Below are positions 34,620 to 43,549 of a stretch of 64,000 nucleotides of DNA, piece after piece (position 1 is the first letter of the stretch; each line of letters starts with the position of its first letter). The stretch is taken from positions 17,416 through 81,415 of the forward strand of contig CAJQNS010000014.1 in the NCBI GenBank assembly GCA_905479735.1. Direction: 5' to 3'. The translations under genes were made by a program, and so were the position numbers. The DNA is from an uncultured Desulfofustis sp. GTDB lineage: Bacteria > Desulfobacterota > Desulfobulbia > Desulfobulbales > Desulfocapsaceae. The notes under the pieces are model-generated. The model saw nothing but the letters and a program-made list of their open reading frames with translations, was not told the origin of the DNA and did not search any database.

Positions 34620-37226
34620 ATGGCAGATCTGAAGCTCAAAGATAAAACGGTTTTAAGAAGCCTTGGGCTGGGCGGTTTTTTTGGAGGCGGGGCCGAAGGC
34701 ATGGTGGATGTAAAAGACGGCAGGATCGTCCGCATACGGCCCATGCGTTATGGCTGGAAATATGAAAAGAAAGAGGTCCGGCAATGGCGGATGTCCAAAA
34801 ACGGTAAATCGATTGAGCCGACCTGGAAATCACTGCCAGGACCCTTCTCGCTCGCTTACAAAAAGCGGGTTTACTCCGCCAACCGAATCGCTTACCCGCT
34901 TAAACGAGTCGACTGGGATCCGGAAGGAGAGCGAAACACACAGAACCGGGGACGAAGTAAATATGTGCGTATTTCATGGGATGAAGCCAGTTCAATCATA
35001 GCCGCTGAGATTGAACGGATCCACCAGACCTATGGAGTACACGCAATTTTGATGCAGGGGGACGGACACGGCGAGTGTAAATCAATAAACACGCCCCATG
35101 GGCATCCCGGAAACCTTCTTGACCACATGGGTGGATTCACCCTCCAGGTGCGCAACCCGGATAGCTGGGAAGGCTGGTACTGGGGTGCAAAACACGTGTG
35201 GGGGCAAGGCGTTCAGGGCAACATGTGGCCGGCGGCGAATACGGTAAACGATGCCACCGAAAACACGGAAATGATGCTGTTCTGGGGCTGTGATCCGGAA
35301 ACCACCCCCTGGGGATTTACCGGTCAATTCGCCAGCAGATTGTGTTATTTCTGGTCTGAGATCGGCATGAAACAGATCTATATCTGTCCGGATCTGAATT
35401 ATGGGGCAGCAATCCACGCTGACAAGTGGATCCCGATCCTGCCCAATACCGACGCCGCCCTGCAGCTCGCCATAATCCATGTCTGGCTCAAGGAAGATCT
35501 CTACGACAAAGAATATCTTCGCACCCATGCAACCGGTACCGATGAATTCTTTTCCTACGTTTTGGGTGAAGACGATTCGATTCCTAAATCCCCTGCCTGG
35601 GCAACCAAAAAGTGTGGGATTTCGGAGTGGACGATCAAAGCCCTTGCCCGCGAGTTTGCCGCTAAGACTACCTCCATTGCCCACTACTTTGGCGGCGGTC
35701 TTATCCGCGGCCCCTACTCCCATGAGAATGCCAGGCTGGAAGTTATACTGCTGGCCATGCAGGGCCTCGGCGGTCCAGGTGTCCATCAACTGCAGCTGAC
35801 CTACTTCGGCATGCCGAGAAAAGAACGCCTCGCCGGCGGTGTCTGGAACCCGGATCTCGAAGAGCGCCTTTCCATACCGGTCATGTCTTCAATTACTGCC
35901 TGGCAGAAACAGGCCCTGCCCAAATGTCTGGTGCACAAGGCGATTGAATCGGATGAACCCATCACCTTCAGGGGGACAGGAGCCATCGAGGGGCTGGTCC
36001 ATGACCAGTTCAGTGAGTACACCTTTCCCATTCCAGAAGAGGAGGGGGGCAGCCAGATCCACATGATCTGGACCGACACCCCGTGCCGCATCACCTGCTG
36101 GAACGGTGGTAATGAAACAGAGGTGGCCCTGCAGAACCCCAAAATCGAGACCATCGTGGCCCAGCACCCCTGGCTGGAGAACGACTGTCTGTATGCCGAT
36201 ATTATTCTGCCGGCAAACACCTTGATGGAAGTTGACGATATAGTCACGAATGTGCGACAGGGAACTCCACAACCAAACATCATGTTGCAGGACAAGGCCA
36301 TCGAGCCCATCGGTGAATCAAAGAGCGACTTTGAAATTGTTGCCGAGGTCGCAGAAAGATTCGGGTTGAAGGAAAAACTCACCCAGGGCCTGTCAATCAA
36401 ACAGTTGCAGGAACGAATCTGGCATCACATGGGCGGCGACGAGCTGGTCAGTTGGCAGGAACTGCAGGAAAAGAAGTATTGGATGTACAACACCGCCGAA
36501 GACTGGAAAGACGACCCTCCTGGATTCAGGCAGTTCTATGAGGACCCGGAAAATCATCCGCTGGGAACCAAGAGCGGCAAGCTGGAATTCTACTCAGAGG
36601 CTCTCGCTGTGCGCTTTCCAGACGACAAGGAACGTCCACCCATTCCAAAGTGGATTGAGAGAAGCGGCATGCATGACGAGCGCTTGTCCAGCAGCCGGTC
36701 CAAATCCTATCCCTTACTGCTCATGTCCAATCACGGCCGCTGGCGGGTACATTCGCAATGCGATGACATCACCTGGACCAGAGAGGTTGCGACCTGCAAA
36801 ATCACCGGCAAAGACGGGTATAAATATGAGCCGGTCTGGATGCATCCGTCCGAAGCCGAGAAGAGAAGCATCTGCCATGGAGATATCGTCAAGATTTTCA
36901 ACGACCGCGGCATTGTGCTGGCCGGCGCCTACATCACAGAACGTCTCAGACCCGGCGTGGTCTATATAGATCACGGGGCTCGGGCCGATGCCATCAAGAT
37001 CGGTAAAATTGATCGAGGCGGGGCCATTAACACCATTTCCCCCGACGGCATCATCTCGGAAAACTGTGTTGGCCAGGCCACCAGCGGATACCTGGTACAG
37101 ATCGAGCGGCTGTCCGGAGAAGAAATGGAGGGCTGGAGACGAAAATATCCCGAGGCCTTTGCGAGAAAATACGAACCGGCCGGCGGGTTGCGTTTTGATG
37201 CCTGGGTTATCAAGAAGGAGTCCTGA
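34620..37226 (+). CDS. Molybdopterin oxidoreductase, transhydroxylase/resorcinol-hydroxylase-type large subunit (copy 3)
   Basis: The 868-residue protein is a close, near-collinear paralogue of copy 1 (13943-16558); the first 190 residues differ mainly by conservative changes. The Mo-ligand serine is S182 (RNPDSWEGW), and the segment before it again reads GDGHGECK, unlike copy 2. It has no N-terminal Fe-S motif. The start is ATG 34620, giving the same N-terminal reading as copy 1 (KDKTVLRSLGLGG). The upstream frame to 34530 has no support. The ribosome site is weak. The small-subunit ATG follows the stop by two bases. Two copies of this subclass imply two related substrates or different growth conditions. 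Confidence 0.85.
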   Translation: MADLKLKDKTVLRSLGLGGFFGGGAEGMVDVKDGRIVRIRPMRYGWKYEKKEVRQWRMSKNGKSIEPTWKSLPGPFSLAYKKRVYSANRIAYPLKRVDWDPEGERNTQNRGRSKYVRISWDEASSIIAAEIERIHQTYGVHAILMQGDGHGECKSINTPHGHPGNLLDHMGGFTLQVRNPDSWEGWYWGAKHVWGQGVQGNMWPAANTVNDATENTEMMLFWGCDPETTPWGFTGQFASRLCYFWSEIGMKQIYICPDLNYGAAIHADKWIPILPNTDAALQLAIIHVWLKEDLYDKEYLRTHATGTDEFFSYVLGEDDSIPKSPAWATKKCGISEWTIKALAREFAAKTTSIAHYFGGGLIRGPYSHENARLEVILLAMQGLGGPGVHQLQLTYFGMPRKERLAGGVWNPDLEERLSIPVMSSITAWQKQALPKCLVHKAIESDEPITFRGTGAIEGLVHDQFSEYTFPIPEEEGGSQIHMIWTDTPCRITCWNGGNETEVALQNPKIETIVAQHPWLENDCLYADIILPANTLMEVDDIVTNVRQGTPQPNIMLQDKAIEPIGESKSDFEIVAEVAERFGLKEKLTQGLSIKQLQERIWHHMGGDELVSWQELQEKKYWMYNTAEDWKDDPPGFRQFYEDPENHPLGTKSGKLEFYSEALAVRFPDDKERPPIPKWIERSGMHDERLSSSRSKSYPLLLMSNHGRWRVHSQCDDITWTREVATCKITGKDGYKYEPVWMHPSEAEKRSICHGDIVKIFNDRGIVLAGAYITERLRPGVVYIDHGARADAIKIGKIDRGGAINTISPDGIISENCVGQATSGYLVQIERLSGEEMEGWRRKYPEAFARKYEPAGGLRFDAWVIKKES

Positions 37227-37228
37227 TC

Positions 37229-38065
37229 ATGAAAGCTTTTTATATCGATTTATCCATCTGCAACGGTTGTTATTGTTGTCAGATAGGCTGCAAAGATGAA
37301 CACGTTGCCAACGATTGGACCCCCTACGCCAAACCCCAGCCCGACACCGGACAGTTCTGGATCGGTATCAACGAATACGTCCGGGGGCAGGTCCCAAAGG
37401 TGAAGGTGACCTACGTTCCAAAACTGTGCCATCATTGTGATGATGCGCCCTGCATTGAGCAGTGTCAGTTCAAGGCGATTATCAAGCGTCAAGACGGTAT
37501 CGTTCTCATCAGGCCCGAGGACTGCACGGGGTGCAGACTTTGCCAGTCAGCCTGTCCCCATGAGGCAATCTTTTTTAACGAGGACCTGATGATTGCCCAG
37601 AAATGCACCGGCTGCTCACATCTCATTGACAATGATCCTGACTGGACCGTACCCCGCTGTGTCGATCAATGCCCCACTGAGGCCCTACAATTTGGCGACC
37701 AAGAGGATTTTCAGGAGTTTATCGCTGCAGCGCAACTGATCAATCCGGAAGCAGGTACAAAATCACGTGTGTACTACAAGAACCTGCCGAAAAAATTTAT
37801 CGGCGGCACACTCTACGATCCCGATGAAAAGGAAGTCATCATTGGAGCTGAATGTGCACTGCAGGACAGAGACACGGGGGAAGTTTGTACCACTGAAACA
37901 GACAATTTCGGTGATTTCTGGTTTAATGATCTGGAGGATGACAGAACCTTCAGCCTGACTTTCAAGAAAGACACTGATTCGTTGACTCTGGAAGAGGTCA
38001 CCAGCGAACAAGATCTGTCACTGGGAGATATCCCCATGAGGCTTCAACAATCCAAAGAAGGTTAA
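37229..38065 (+). CDS. Iron-sulfur small subunit of molybdoenzyme copy 3
   Basis: The 278-residue protein parallels the copy-1 small subunit: four cysteine groups beginning CNGCYCCQIGC, then CHHCDDAPCIEQC, CTGCRLCQSACP and CTGCS...CVDQCP, able to hold up to four [4Fe-4S] clusters. A transthyretin-like C-terminal domain follows (GTLYDP, DNFGDFWFND). It has a strong AAGGAG site at the end of the large subunit gene and no signal peptide. It should form the electron-transfer subunit of a cytoplasmic heterodimer. All cluster cysteines are kept, in contrast to the copy-2 subunit. Confidence 0.9.
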   Translation: MKAFYIDLSICNGCYCCQIGCKDEHVANDWTPYAKPQPDTGQFWIGINEYVRGQVPKVKVTYVPKLCHHCDDAPCIEQCQFKAIIKRQDGIVLIRPEDCTGCRLCQSACPHEAIFFNEDLMIAQKCTGCSHLIDNDPDWTVPRCVDQCPTEALQFGDQEDFQEFIAAAQLINPEAGTKSRVYYKNLPKKFIGGTLYDPDEKEVIIGAECALQDRDTGEVCTTETDNFGDFWFNDLEDDRTFSLTFKKDTDSLTLEEVTSEQDLSLGDIPMRLQQSKEG

Positions 38066-38083
38066 AACCAAAAGGGATACGGC

Positions 38084-38902
38084 ATGACTGTCATAACGAT
38101 TTCAAGGACTTTATACAGCGGTGGCGAACAAATTGCCGAGGAAGTTGCCCAACGGTTGGGATATCCATGCCTGCGACGAAAAGAGCTCATTCTTGGTGCT
38201 GCAGAATATTTCCATTTCGAGGAGGCCAAACTTATTGAGGCCATGGCAGAACCTCCAAGACTCTGGCAGCAGGACAGGGATAAAAGAGATGCCCATTTCA
38301 ATTTAATCCGGGCCACCTTTTTACGACGCTGCCAAGAGCAGAAAGGGTTGGTCTACCACGGTTTTTCCGGCCAGGAATTAATTAGAAATGTACCCCACGT
38401 CCTGCGTGTACTGGTATTGGCCGAGGAATCATTTCGTTTGGATACGGCAACCAGCCGCTCAGGAGCAGACCGTGACCAGGCCCTGGCCAACATCAAAGCC
38501 AGCGACAAGAAATTCAGCAAATGGACCCGCCTGATGTACGGGTTCGAGTGGAACAACCCGACGCTTTACGATCTCTGCTTCAATATCGGTCGGGTGAGCC
38601 CCGAGAGCGCCGTTGATACCATCCTGGGAATCATAGCCAGCGGTGATTTTGTGCCGACAGAACCATCGATACAGAAGTTCAACGACGAACTTCTTGCCAG
38701 TACCGTCTGGTCGGCGATTACCCAGAATGAAGAAACAAGCGGCGCCTATGTGGAAGCATCGGCAAAGCAGGGTCGGGTGCTCCTCACCGGTACCGCCCGG
38801 TCCAAAAAAATCCTACAGGCGATCACCGAACTGGCTGAGACCATTGATGGTGTGGAGGAGTTGGTTAACGAGATGAATATTGGTACAATCTGGCGCTCCT
38901 GA
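38084..38902 (+). CDS. Cytidylate-kinase-like protein with C-terminal BON-type domain
   Basis: The 272-residue protein has an N-terminal part typical of the cytidylate-kinase-like family (ISRTLYSGGEQIAEEVAQRLG, residues 5-25, in place of a standard P-loop, and the region YHGFSGQELIRNVPHVLRV). From about 190 it has a BON-like domain (DELLASTVWSAI...GRVLLTGTARS...VEELVNEM). BON domains usually bind membranes or ligands in periplasmic proteins; here there is no signal peptide. The gene is 18 bases after the copy-3 small subunit, so it is in that operon. A nucleotide-linked role in assembling or regulating the molybdoenzyme is possible, but not supported by anything in the sequence beyond position. 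Confidence 0.75.
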   Translation: MTVITISRTLYSGGEQIAEEVAQRLGYPCLRRKELILGAAEYFHFEEAKLIEAMAEPPRLWQQDRDKRDAHFNLIRATFLRRCQEQKGLVYHGFSGQELIRNVPHVLRVLVLAEESFRLDTATSRSGADRDQALANIKASDKKFSKWTRLMYGFEWNNPTLYDLCFNIGRVSPESAVDTILGIIASGDFVPTEPSIQKFNDELLASTVWSAITQNEETSGAYVEASAKQGRVLLTGTARSKKILQAITELAETIDGVEELVNEMNIGTIWRS

Positions 38903-38983
38903 CCGTTAATTCTACTTTCAAAACGGGTCGCGCGAACCGATCTCCGAACAGGTGCTGGGCCCTGGATTCAAGCTTCTTTTCAA

Positions 38984-40582
38984 TCAGGAAGGATGCATTC
39001 TTTGAGCTGGTCTCCTGATTCCCAGTTTGGCCATTCTTGATTCCAGCGTCGTCGGCTTCAGGCCCAGAATATCGGCCGCTCCGCGTTTGCCTCTGACTCG
39101 CCAACGGGTCGTTTCGAGGGTGCGCAGGATATAGTCCTTCTGGACCTCATCAAGCGTTCGCGCCTGGTCCGGCCTGAGCCCTCCATCCTTTGGCAGTTCG
39201 ATTTTCAGCGTCGACCCCGAAGATATAATCACCGCCCTCTCGATCACATTCTTGAGTTCACGGACATTGCCCGGCCAGTCATAGTGGCAGAGTTGGTTCA
39301 TGCTGGTTCGGGAAATATTGGCAATGGATTTATCCATTTGTTCACAAAAATCTTTGACAAAATACCAGACCAGCATCGGGATATCTTGGCGCCGCTCCCG
39401 AAGCGGTGGGATAGTTATGGGGAAGACGTTGAGACGATAGTATAAATCAAGACGGAACTCGCCCTGATCGATGGCTTTTCTCAAGTCCCGGTTGGTGGCC
39501 GCAATTACCCTCACATCGGAATGAATGGTCTTGCTGCCGCCAACACGCTCAAAACTGTTCTCCTGCAGCACCCGCAAAAGCTTGACCTGCATACCAATGG
39601 GGATTTCACCAATCTCATCGAGAAAGAGTGTAGAACCGTGGGCCAGCTCGAATCGACCGATACGCCTTGAATCAGCTCCGGTGAATGAACCTCGCTCGTG
39701 ACCGAAAAGCTCGCTTTCGATCAGATTGTCAGGTATTGCCGCACAATTGACCGTAACCTTCGGCTGGGCGCTTCGTCTGGAGAGATTATGAATCGCCTGG
39801 GCGATGAGTTCCTTGCCTACTCCAGTTTCACCGAGAATAAGAACCGTGGTATCAAGTTTGGCAACCTGTTCGACCTGGTTAAGCATCTGTTTGACACCAT
39901 TGCTTTCTCCTATGAACTCATGATGAAGATACTGGAGGCTTATCTCCTCTCTCAGATAGGTGTTTTCCGCCTCAAGTCTCTCTTTCAGATCCTGTATTTC
40001 TGAAAACGCCTGGAGCAGTTCCTGCTCCTTGTTTTTGCGAATCAGAGCATTGGCGAAGACCGCACCAAGCATGTTGAGGCGCTGGATCAACACTTCAGGC
40101 CACTGCCGCTCAGCGCGTAAACAGGCGAACCCGGCAACACCTAAAAACGCCCCCCCGGCGGCCAGTGGAATAAGAGCACTGGACCTGATCCCCTGCTGAA
40201 TACAATGCTCTCTTTCGACAGTAGCTTCTTCGGGCAATTCAGTGATGCTGCTCATCACAACCGGTTCACACTTGAATAATCGGTGACTGTACCAGGGCTG
40301 CTCTTCATTGAGAATCAAGTCCGGCATTGGGGTCACACCCGGGACCGCGTAGGCATGCGTCACCCGGAGCTTGTTTCGATCTTCGGAAAACTGGGCCACG
40401 CTGCATCTGTCGATATCCAGATTCTCTGCGATACGCTGCAGCACGGTCTCAATTTCCATATCGATTCTATCGGCAGGAAGATTGACAAATTTTCCCGATA
40501 TATCGGCCAGCAAAGTCTCAAATTCGAGACGTTTTTTGATGACGAGTTCCGTGGACTCGACAACCAGTTGTTCAGCAGTCAT
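38984..40582 (-). CDS. Sigma-54-dependent activator with GAF, AAA+ and Fis-type HTH domains
   Basis: The 532-residue protein has an N-terminal GAF-type sensor domain (about 20-190), a short coiled-coil ([15 protein letters not shown]), a AAA+ domain with Walker A GETGVGKE, the sigma-54-contact loop GSFTGA (usually GAFTGA), Walker [11 protein letters not shown], and a Fis-type helix-turn-helix at the C-terminus ([17 protein letters not shown]). This is the FhlA-like layout without a response-regulator receiver, so a small molecule bound to GAF probably switches it. It is divergent from the fourth molybdoenzyme, whose upstream region has a near-perfect sigma-54 promoter and inverted repeats that could be its enhancer sites. 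Confidence 0.92.
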   Translation of the reverse strand: MTAEQLVVESTELVIKKRLEFETLLADISGKFVNLPADRIDMEIETVLQRIAENLDIDRCSVAQFSEDRNKLRVTHAYAVPGVTPMPDLILNEEQPWYSHRLFKCEPVVMSSITELPEEATVEREHCIQQGIRSSALIPLAAGGAFLGVAGFACLRAERQWPEVLIQRLNMLGAVFANALIRKNKEQELLQAFSEIQDLKERLEAENTYLREEISLQYLHHEFIGESNGVKQMLNQVEQVAKLDTTVLILGETGVGKELIAQAIHNLSRRSAQPKVTVNCAAIPDNLIESELFGHERGSFTGADSRRIGRFELAHGSTLFLDEIGEIPIGMQVKLLRVLQENSFERVGGSKTIHSDVRVIAATNRDLRKAIDQGEFRLDLYYRLNVFPITIPPLRERRQDIPMLVWYFVKDFCEQMDKSIANISRTSMNQLCHYDWPGNVRELKNVIERAVIISSGSTLKIELPKDGGLRPDQARTLDEVQKDYILRTLETTRWRVRGKRGAADILGLKPTTLESRMAKLGIRRPAQRMHPS

Positions 40583-40660
40583 TGCAATCTCCTCTCAACG
40601 CACCCCCGGTCTGATGATCCTCGCGGAGCGGGGAAAATAAGCCCTCCACAGACGAAAAAA

Positions 40661-40700
40661 CTACGATATATAGGAGCAAAATACGTAATTTCGTAGATAT
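40661..40700. promoter_or_regulatory. Candidate enhancer sites for the sigma-54 activator
   Basis: CTACGA (40661-40666) pairs with TCGTAG (40691-40696), and inside lies TACG-N6-CGTA (40682-40695). The pair is 95-130 bases upstream of the sigma-54 promoter at 40788, the usual distance for enhancer binding, and also close to the activator's own start. Confidence 0.5.
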
Positions 40701-40787
40701 TGTCAATGTTTCCATTGGGGCGCTTTACAGGACCAACGAATAAGACGAGATAACAGTCAGATACAATTACTTACCGAAAGTAGTCAC

Positions 40788-40821
40788 TGGCATGAAACTT
40801 GCGTCAAACATTGTATGCAAT
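40788..40821 (+). promoter_or_regulatory. Sigma-54 (-24/-12) promoter of the fourth molybdoenzyme, with a downstream palindrome
   Basis: TGGCATG-N4-TTGC (40788-40802) fits the -24/-12 consensus TGGCACG-N4-TTGC with one change. Transcription should start near 40813. Over that position lies ATTGTATGCAAT (40810-40821), related to the ATTRCATGYAAT sites at other promoters here, perhaps a second, repressing control. Confidence 0.75.
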
Positions 40822-40870
40822 TATCATGAGCCATCACAGTCAATCAGTTCTCTACATAGGGGGAAAGATA

Positions 40871-43105
40871 ATGACCTATGACAAATCAGTAGAAGTTTTT
40901 CCAACCACAGTCTGGTCGGCAGGCGCCGGCTGTCACGGTGCCTGCGGTCAAAAGCTCTATGTAAAAGATGGGAAACTGATTAAAATTGAAGGCGACGAAA
41001 ATGCCTCCTGGAACCAGGGACGATCCTGCCCGCGGGCGCTGGCTCTCACCCAGTATGTGTATCATCCCGACCGGATCACCACACCTCTGAAACGGGTCGG
41101 CAAACGCGGTGAAGGCAAGTTCGAGCCAATTTCCTGGGACCAAGCCTTCGACACCTGTGAAGAAAAACTCAAATCCATTAGAGATGAATTCGGGGCCGAA
41201 TCAGTGGTCTTCGCCCAGGGTACAGGACGGGATGTCGGCGGCCCAATTTCCTTTCTCTGCTATAACTACGGCAGCCCAAACTGGGTTCAGCTAGGACTCT
41301 CCGGCCAATCGTGCTACACACCCCGACTGGGGGGGATGAAGGCAACGCTGGGCGATTTCTGTGTGATGGATGCCGGTCAGTTTTCCGCCCTTCGCTATGA
41401 TGATCCGGACTACCAGGTACCAAAAGTGATCATTGTCTGGGGCCAGAATCCTCCACCCACATGCTCGGATGGTTTCTTTGGTCACTGGGTAGTCGACTGC
41501 ATGAAGCGTGGCAGCAAAATCATTTCCATCGATCCCCGCAATACCTGGATGTCCACCCGGGCCGAATATCATCTGCAGATCAGGCCTGGGACCGATGGGG
41601 CACTGGCACTGGGCATGCTCAATGTGATCATCAACGAAGGGTTGTACGATAAAGAGTTCGTCGACAAATGGACCTACGGATTTGATCGCCTCAAGGAGCG
41701 GGTACAGCAGTATCCGACCCATAAAGTAGCTGAGATAACCTGGATTCCTGAACATTTAATCATAGAGGCAGCCAGGTTATATGCCCGGAACAGTCCGGCC
41801 GCCATTCACTGGGGCGTCCCCATCGACATGAACCCCGAGGGAACCACCGTTGCCCAGGCAATATCTCATTTGTGGTGCATTACCGGCAACGTTGACAATC
41901 CCGGCGGCAATGTCATTGCCAGACCGTCACATGGTGTCACAACCTACCCCTACTCCACCGAAGAGCTGGTCGGTTTATACGGGCAGGATCTGGTTGATAA
42001 ACTAAACAAGGCCCGTATCGGCTGCGATACCTACCCGATGGTCAAGGGTTTCCGCGGCTGGGCTCAGCCTGACATGGTGATTGACCAGATAGATTCGGGC
42101 ACCCCCTATCCCATTAAAGGCGCCTGGATTCAGACGGCTAATATCCTCGGCGGTCAAGCGGCCCGAGCCAAGTTCCATTACCAGGCTTTGAAAAAACTTG
42201 ATTTTGTGGTGGTGGTGGACCTCTTTCACAATCCCACCTCCATGGCACTCGCCGATATTGTCCTGCCTGCCGCCACCTTCGCCGAAAAGGACAGTTTCCG
42301 CTCCTGGTGGGTTCCCCTGGGAGTTATGCACAAAACCATTCAGGTAGGCGACTGCAAATCGGACTGGGAAATCAACATAGAAATGGCCAATCGTCTCAAC
42401 CCCGACTGCAAATATAATAACATCAAGGAACTCATCAACGACCGGCTGTCAGTCGCCGATATAACATTTGATGAGTTGGTCAACCAGGGCTCCCAGGCCA
42501 TGCCCCCCGAAGGTCACAGCAGCAGACCCTATTACCGCTATGAGAAAGGGTTGTTGCGCCACGACGGAAAACCGGGCTTTACCACCGAGACGGGCAGAAT
42601 AGAACTCTATTCAAAGGCATTTGAAAGCTGGGATGTAGATCCTCTGCCGTTTTATCGGGAACCGGCCCAGGGTCCGGTAAATACTCCGGAACTTTATGAA
42701 AAATATCCGCTGATCATGATTACCGGAGCCCGATCCCACATGTTCTTCCACTCCGAGCATCGGATGATCCCCTGGCTGCGTGAGAAAAATCCCGAGCCCT
42801 ATGTTGAGGTTCATCCAGACACGGCGAAAGAATACGGAGTCTATGATGGCGAGTGGATATATCTGGAAAACGACATGGGCAAGGTCAAACGAAAAGTCCG
42901 AATTTCGCTCCGCGTCCACCCGCAAATGATTCATACGCTGCACAGCTGGTGGAAACCGGAACTCAAGGGCAGTGAGCCGGATCTGTTTGGGGTCTGGGAC
43001 TACCAGATCAATCAGATTATCCCCGGTCCCCAGGACAGTAGCTCGGGATTTGGCGGCGGACAGTACAAGACGACGCTCTGCAAGCTCAGCAGGATCAACG
43101 AATAG
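40871..43105 (+). CDS. Molybdopterin (or tungstopterin) oxidoreductase with N-terminal Fe-S site, acetylene-hydratase-like
   Basis: The 744-residue protein is a different branch of the DMSO-reductase family from the three transhydroxylase copies. Its N-terminus carries an Fe-S region with C21, C25 and C53; the position three before C21, usually the first of four cysteines, is Gly. C148 (SGQSCYTPR) is in the place of the metal-binding Cys. The central region (INEGLYDKEFVDKW...LKERVQQYP...VAEIT) resembles Pelobacter acetylene hydratase and relatives. The reaction is unknown: hydratase, hydroxylase or aldehyde oxidoreductase are all possible. The start at ATG 40871 is fixed by the sigma-54 promoter, since earlier starts precede the transcript. 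A ferredoxin-like subunit follows directly. Confidence 0.85.
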   Translation: MTYDKSVEVFPTTVWSAGAGCHGACGQKLYVKDGKLIKIEGDENASWNQGRSCPRALALTQYVYHPDRITTPLKRVGKRGEGKFEPISWDQAFDTCEEKLKSIRDEFGAESVVFAQGTGRDVGGPISFLCYNYGSPNWVQLGLSGQSCYTPRLGGMKATLGDFCVMDAGQFSALRYDDPDYQVPKVIIVWGQNPPPTCSDGFFGHWVVDCMKRGSKIISIDPRNTWMSTRAEYHLQIRPGTDGALALGMLNVIINEGLYDKEFVDKWTYGFDRLKERVQQYPTHKVAEITWIPEHLIIEAARLYARNSPAAIHWGVPIDMNPEGTTVAQAISHLWCITGNVDNPGGNVIARPSHGVTTYPYSTEELVGLYGQDLVDKLNKARIGCDTYPMVKGFRGWAQPDMVIDQIDSGTPYPIKGAWIQTANILGGQAARAKFHYQALKKLDFVVVVDLFHNPTSMALADIVLPAATFAEKDSFRSWWVPLGVMHKTIQVGDCKSDWEINIEMANRLNPDCKYNNIKELINDRLSVADITFDELVNQGSQAMPPEGHSSRPYYRYEKGLLRHDGKPGFTTETGRIELYSKAFESWDVDPLPFYREPAQGPVNTPELYEKYPLIMITGARSHMFFHSEHRMIPWLREKNPEPYVEVHPDTAKEYGVYDGEWIYLENDMGKVKRKVRISLRVHPQMIHTLHSWWKPELKGSEPDLFGVWDYQINQIIPGPQDSSSGFGGGQYKTTLCKLSRINE

Positions 43106-43116
43106 GAGTGACCATC

Positions 43117-43449
43117 ATGGCGAAAATGGGTCTATTTATTAATTATGATTACTGCACCGGCTGCCAGAGTTGTGCCGTTGCCTGTCAGCAGGAGCATGAT
43201 TTCCCGGCAGGCAAATGCGGGATCACCGTGACCGAATATGTCTACCCAGCTGAAAAGAAACCGGTTGCCGTGGATTTTCTCCCTTTTCCAAACGAGCTGT
43301 GCGATTTGTGTATTCGCCGCCATCAGATGGGAGAGGACCCAGCCTGTGTCAAACACTGCCAGGCTGCCTGTATGATGTTCGGTCCGCTGGAGCAATTGGT
43401 GAAAGAAATGGAAAAAACACCTCGATCCGCCCTTTTTTCACCGCGGTGA
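43117..43449 (+). CDS. Small ferredoxin-like subunit of the fourth molybdoenzyme
   Basis: The 110-residue protein has one full [4Fe-4S] motif at 13/16/19/23 (YCTGCQSCAVACQQEH). A second set follows, LCDLC...ACVKHCQAAC, able to hold one more cluster. It resembles truncated DmsB/NrfC subunits. Its ATG has AGGAG eight bases upstream and lies 11 bases after the molybdoenzyme stop, so the two form a complex by strong inference. It has no signal peptide. The C-terminus after FGPLEQL is short, and it lacks the transthyretin-like domain of the other small subunits. Confidence 0.85.
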   Translation: MAKMGLFINYDYCTGCQSCAVACQQEHDFPAGKCGITVTEYVYPAEKKPVAVDFLPFPNELCDLCIRRHQMGEDPACVKHCQAACMMFGPLEQLVKEMEKTPRSALFSPR

Positions 43450-43549
43450 GAGTGTTGGCGTTGTGTTGGAGTAAGCACTGGCACGAAAGCACGGTCTCCA
43501 GTCTCTAAATAAGGGGATCAAAGATTAAACTTTCTTTGGAGGACCACTG

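Noticed and set aside
43470..43500. A second sigma-54-like promoter before dctP 1 (TGGCACG)
   Set aside because: The -12 element is CACG instead of TTGC, so the match is only half of the consensus.
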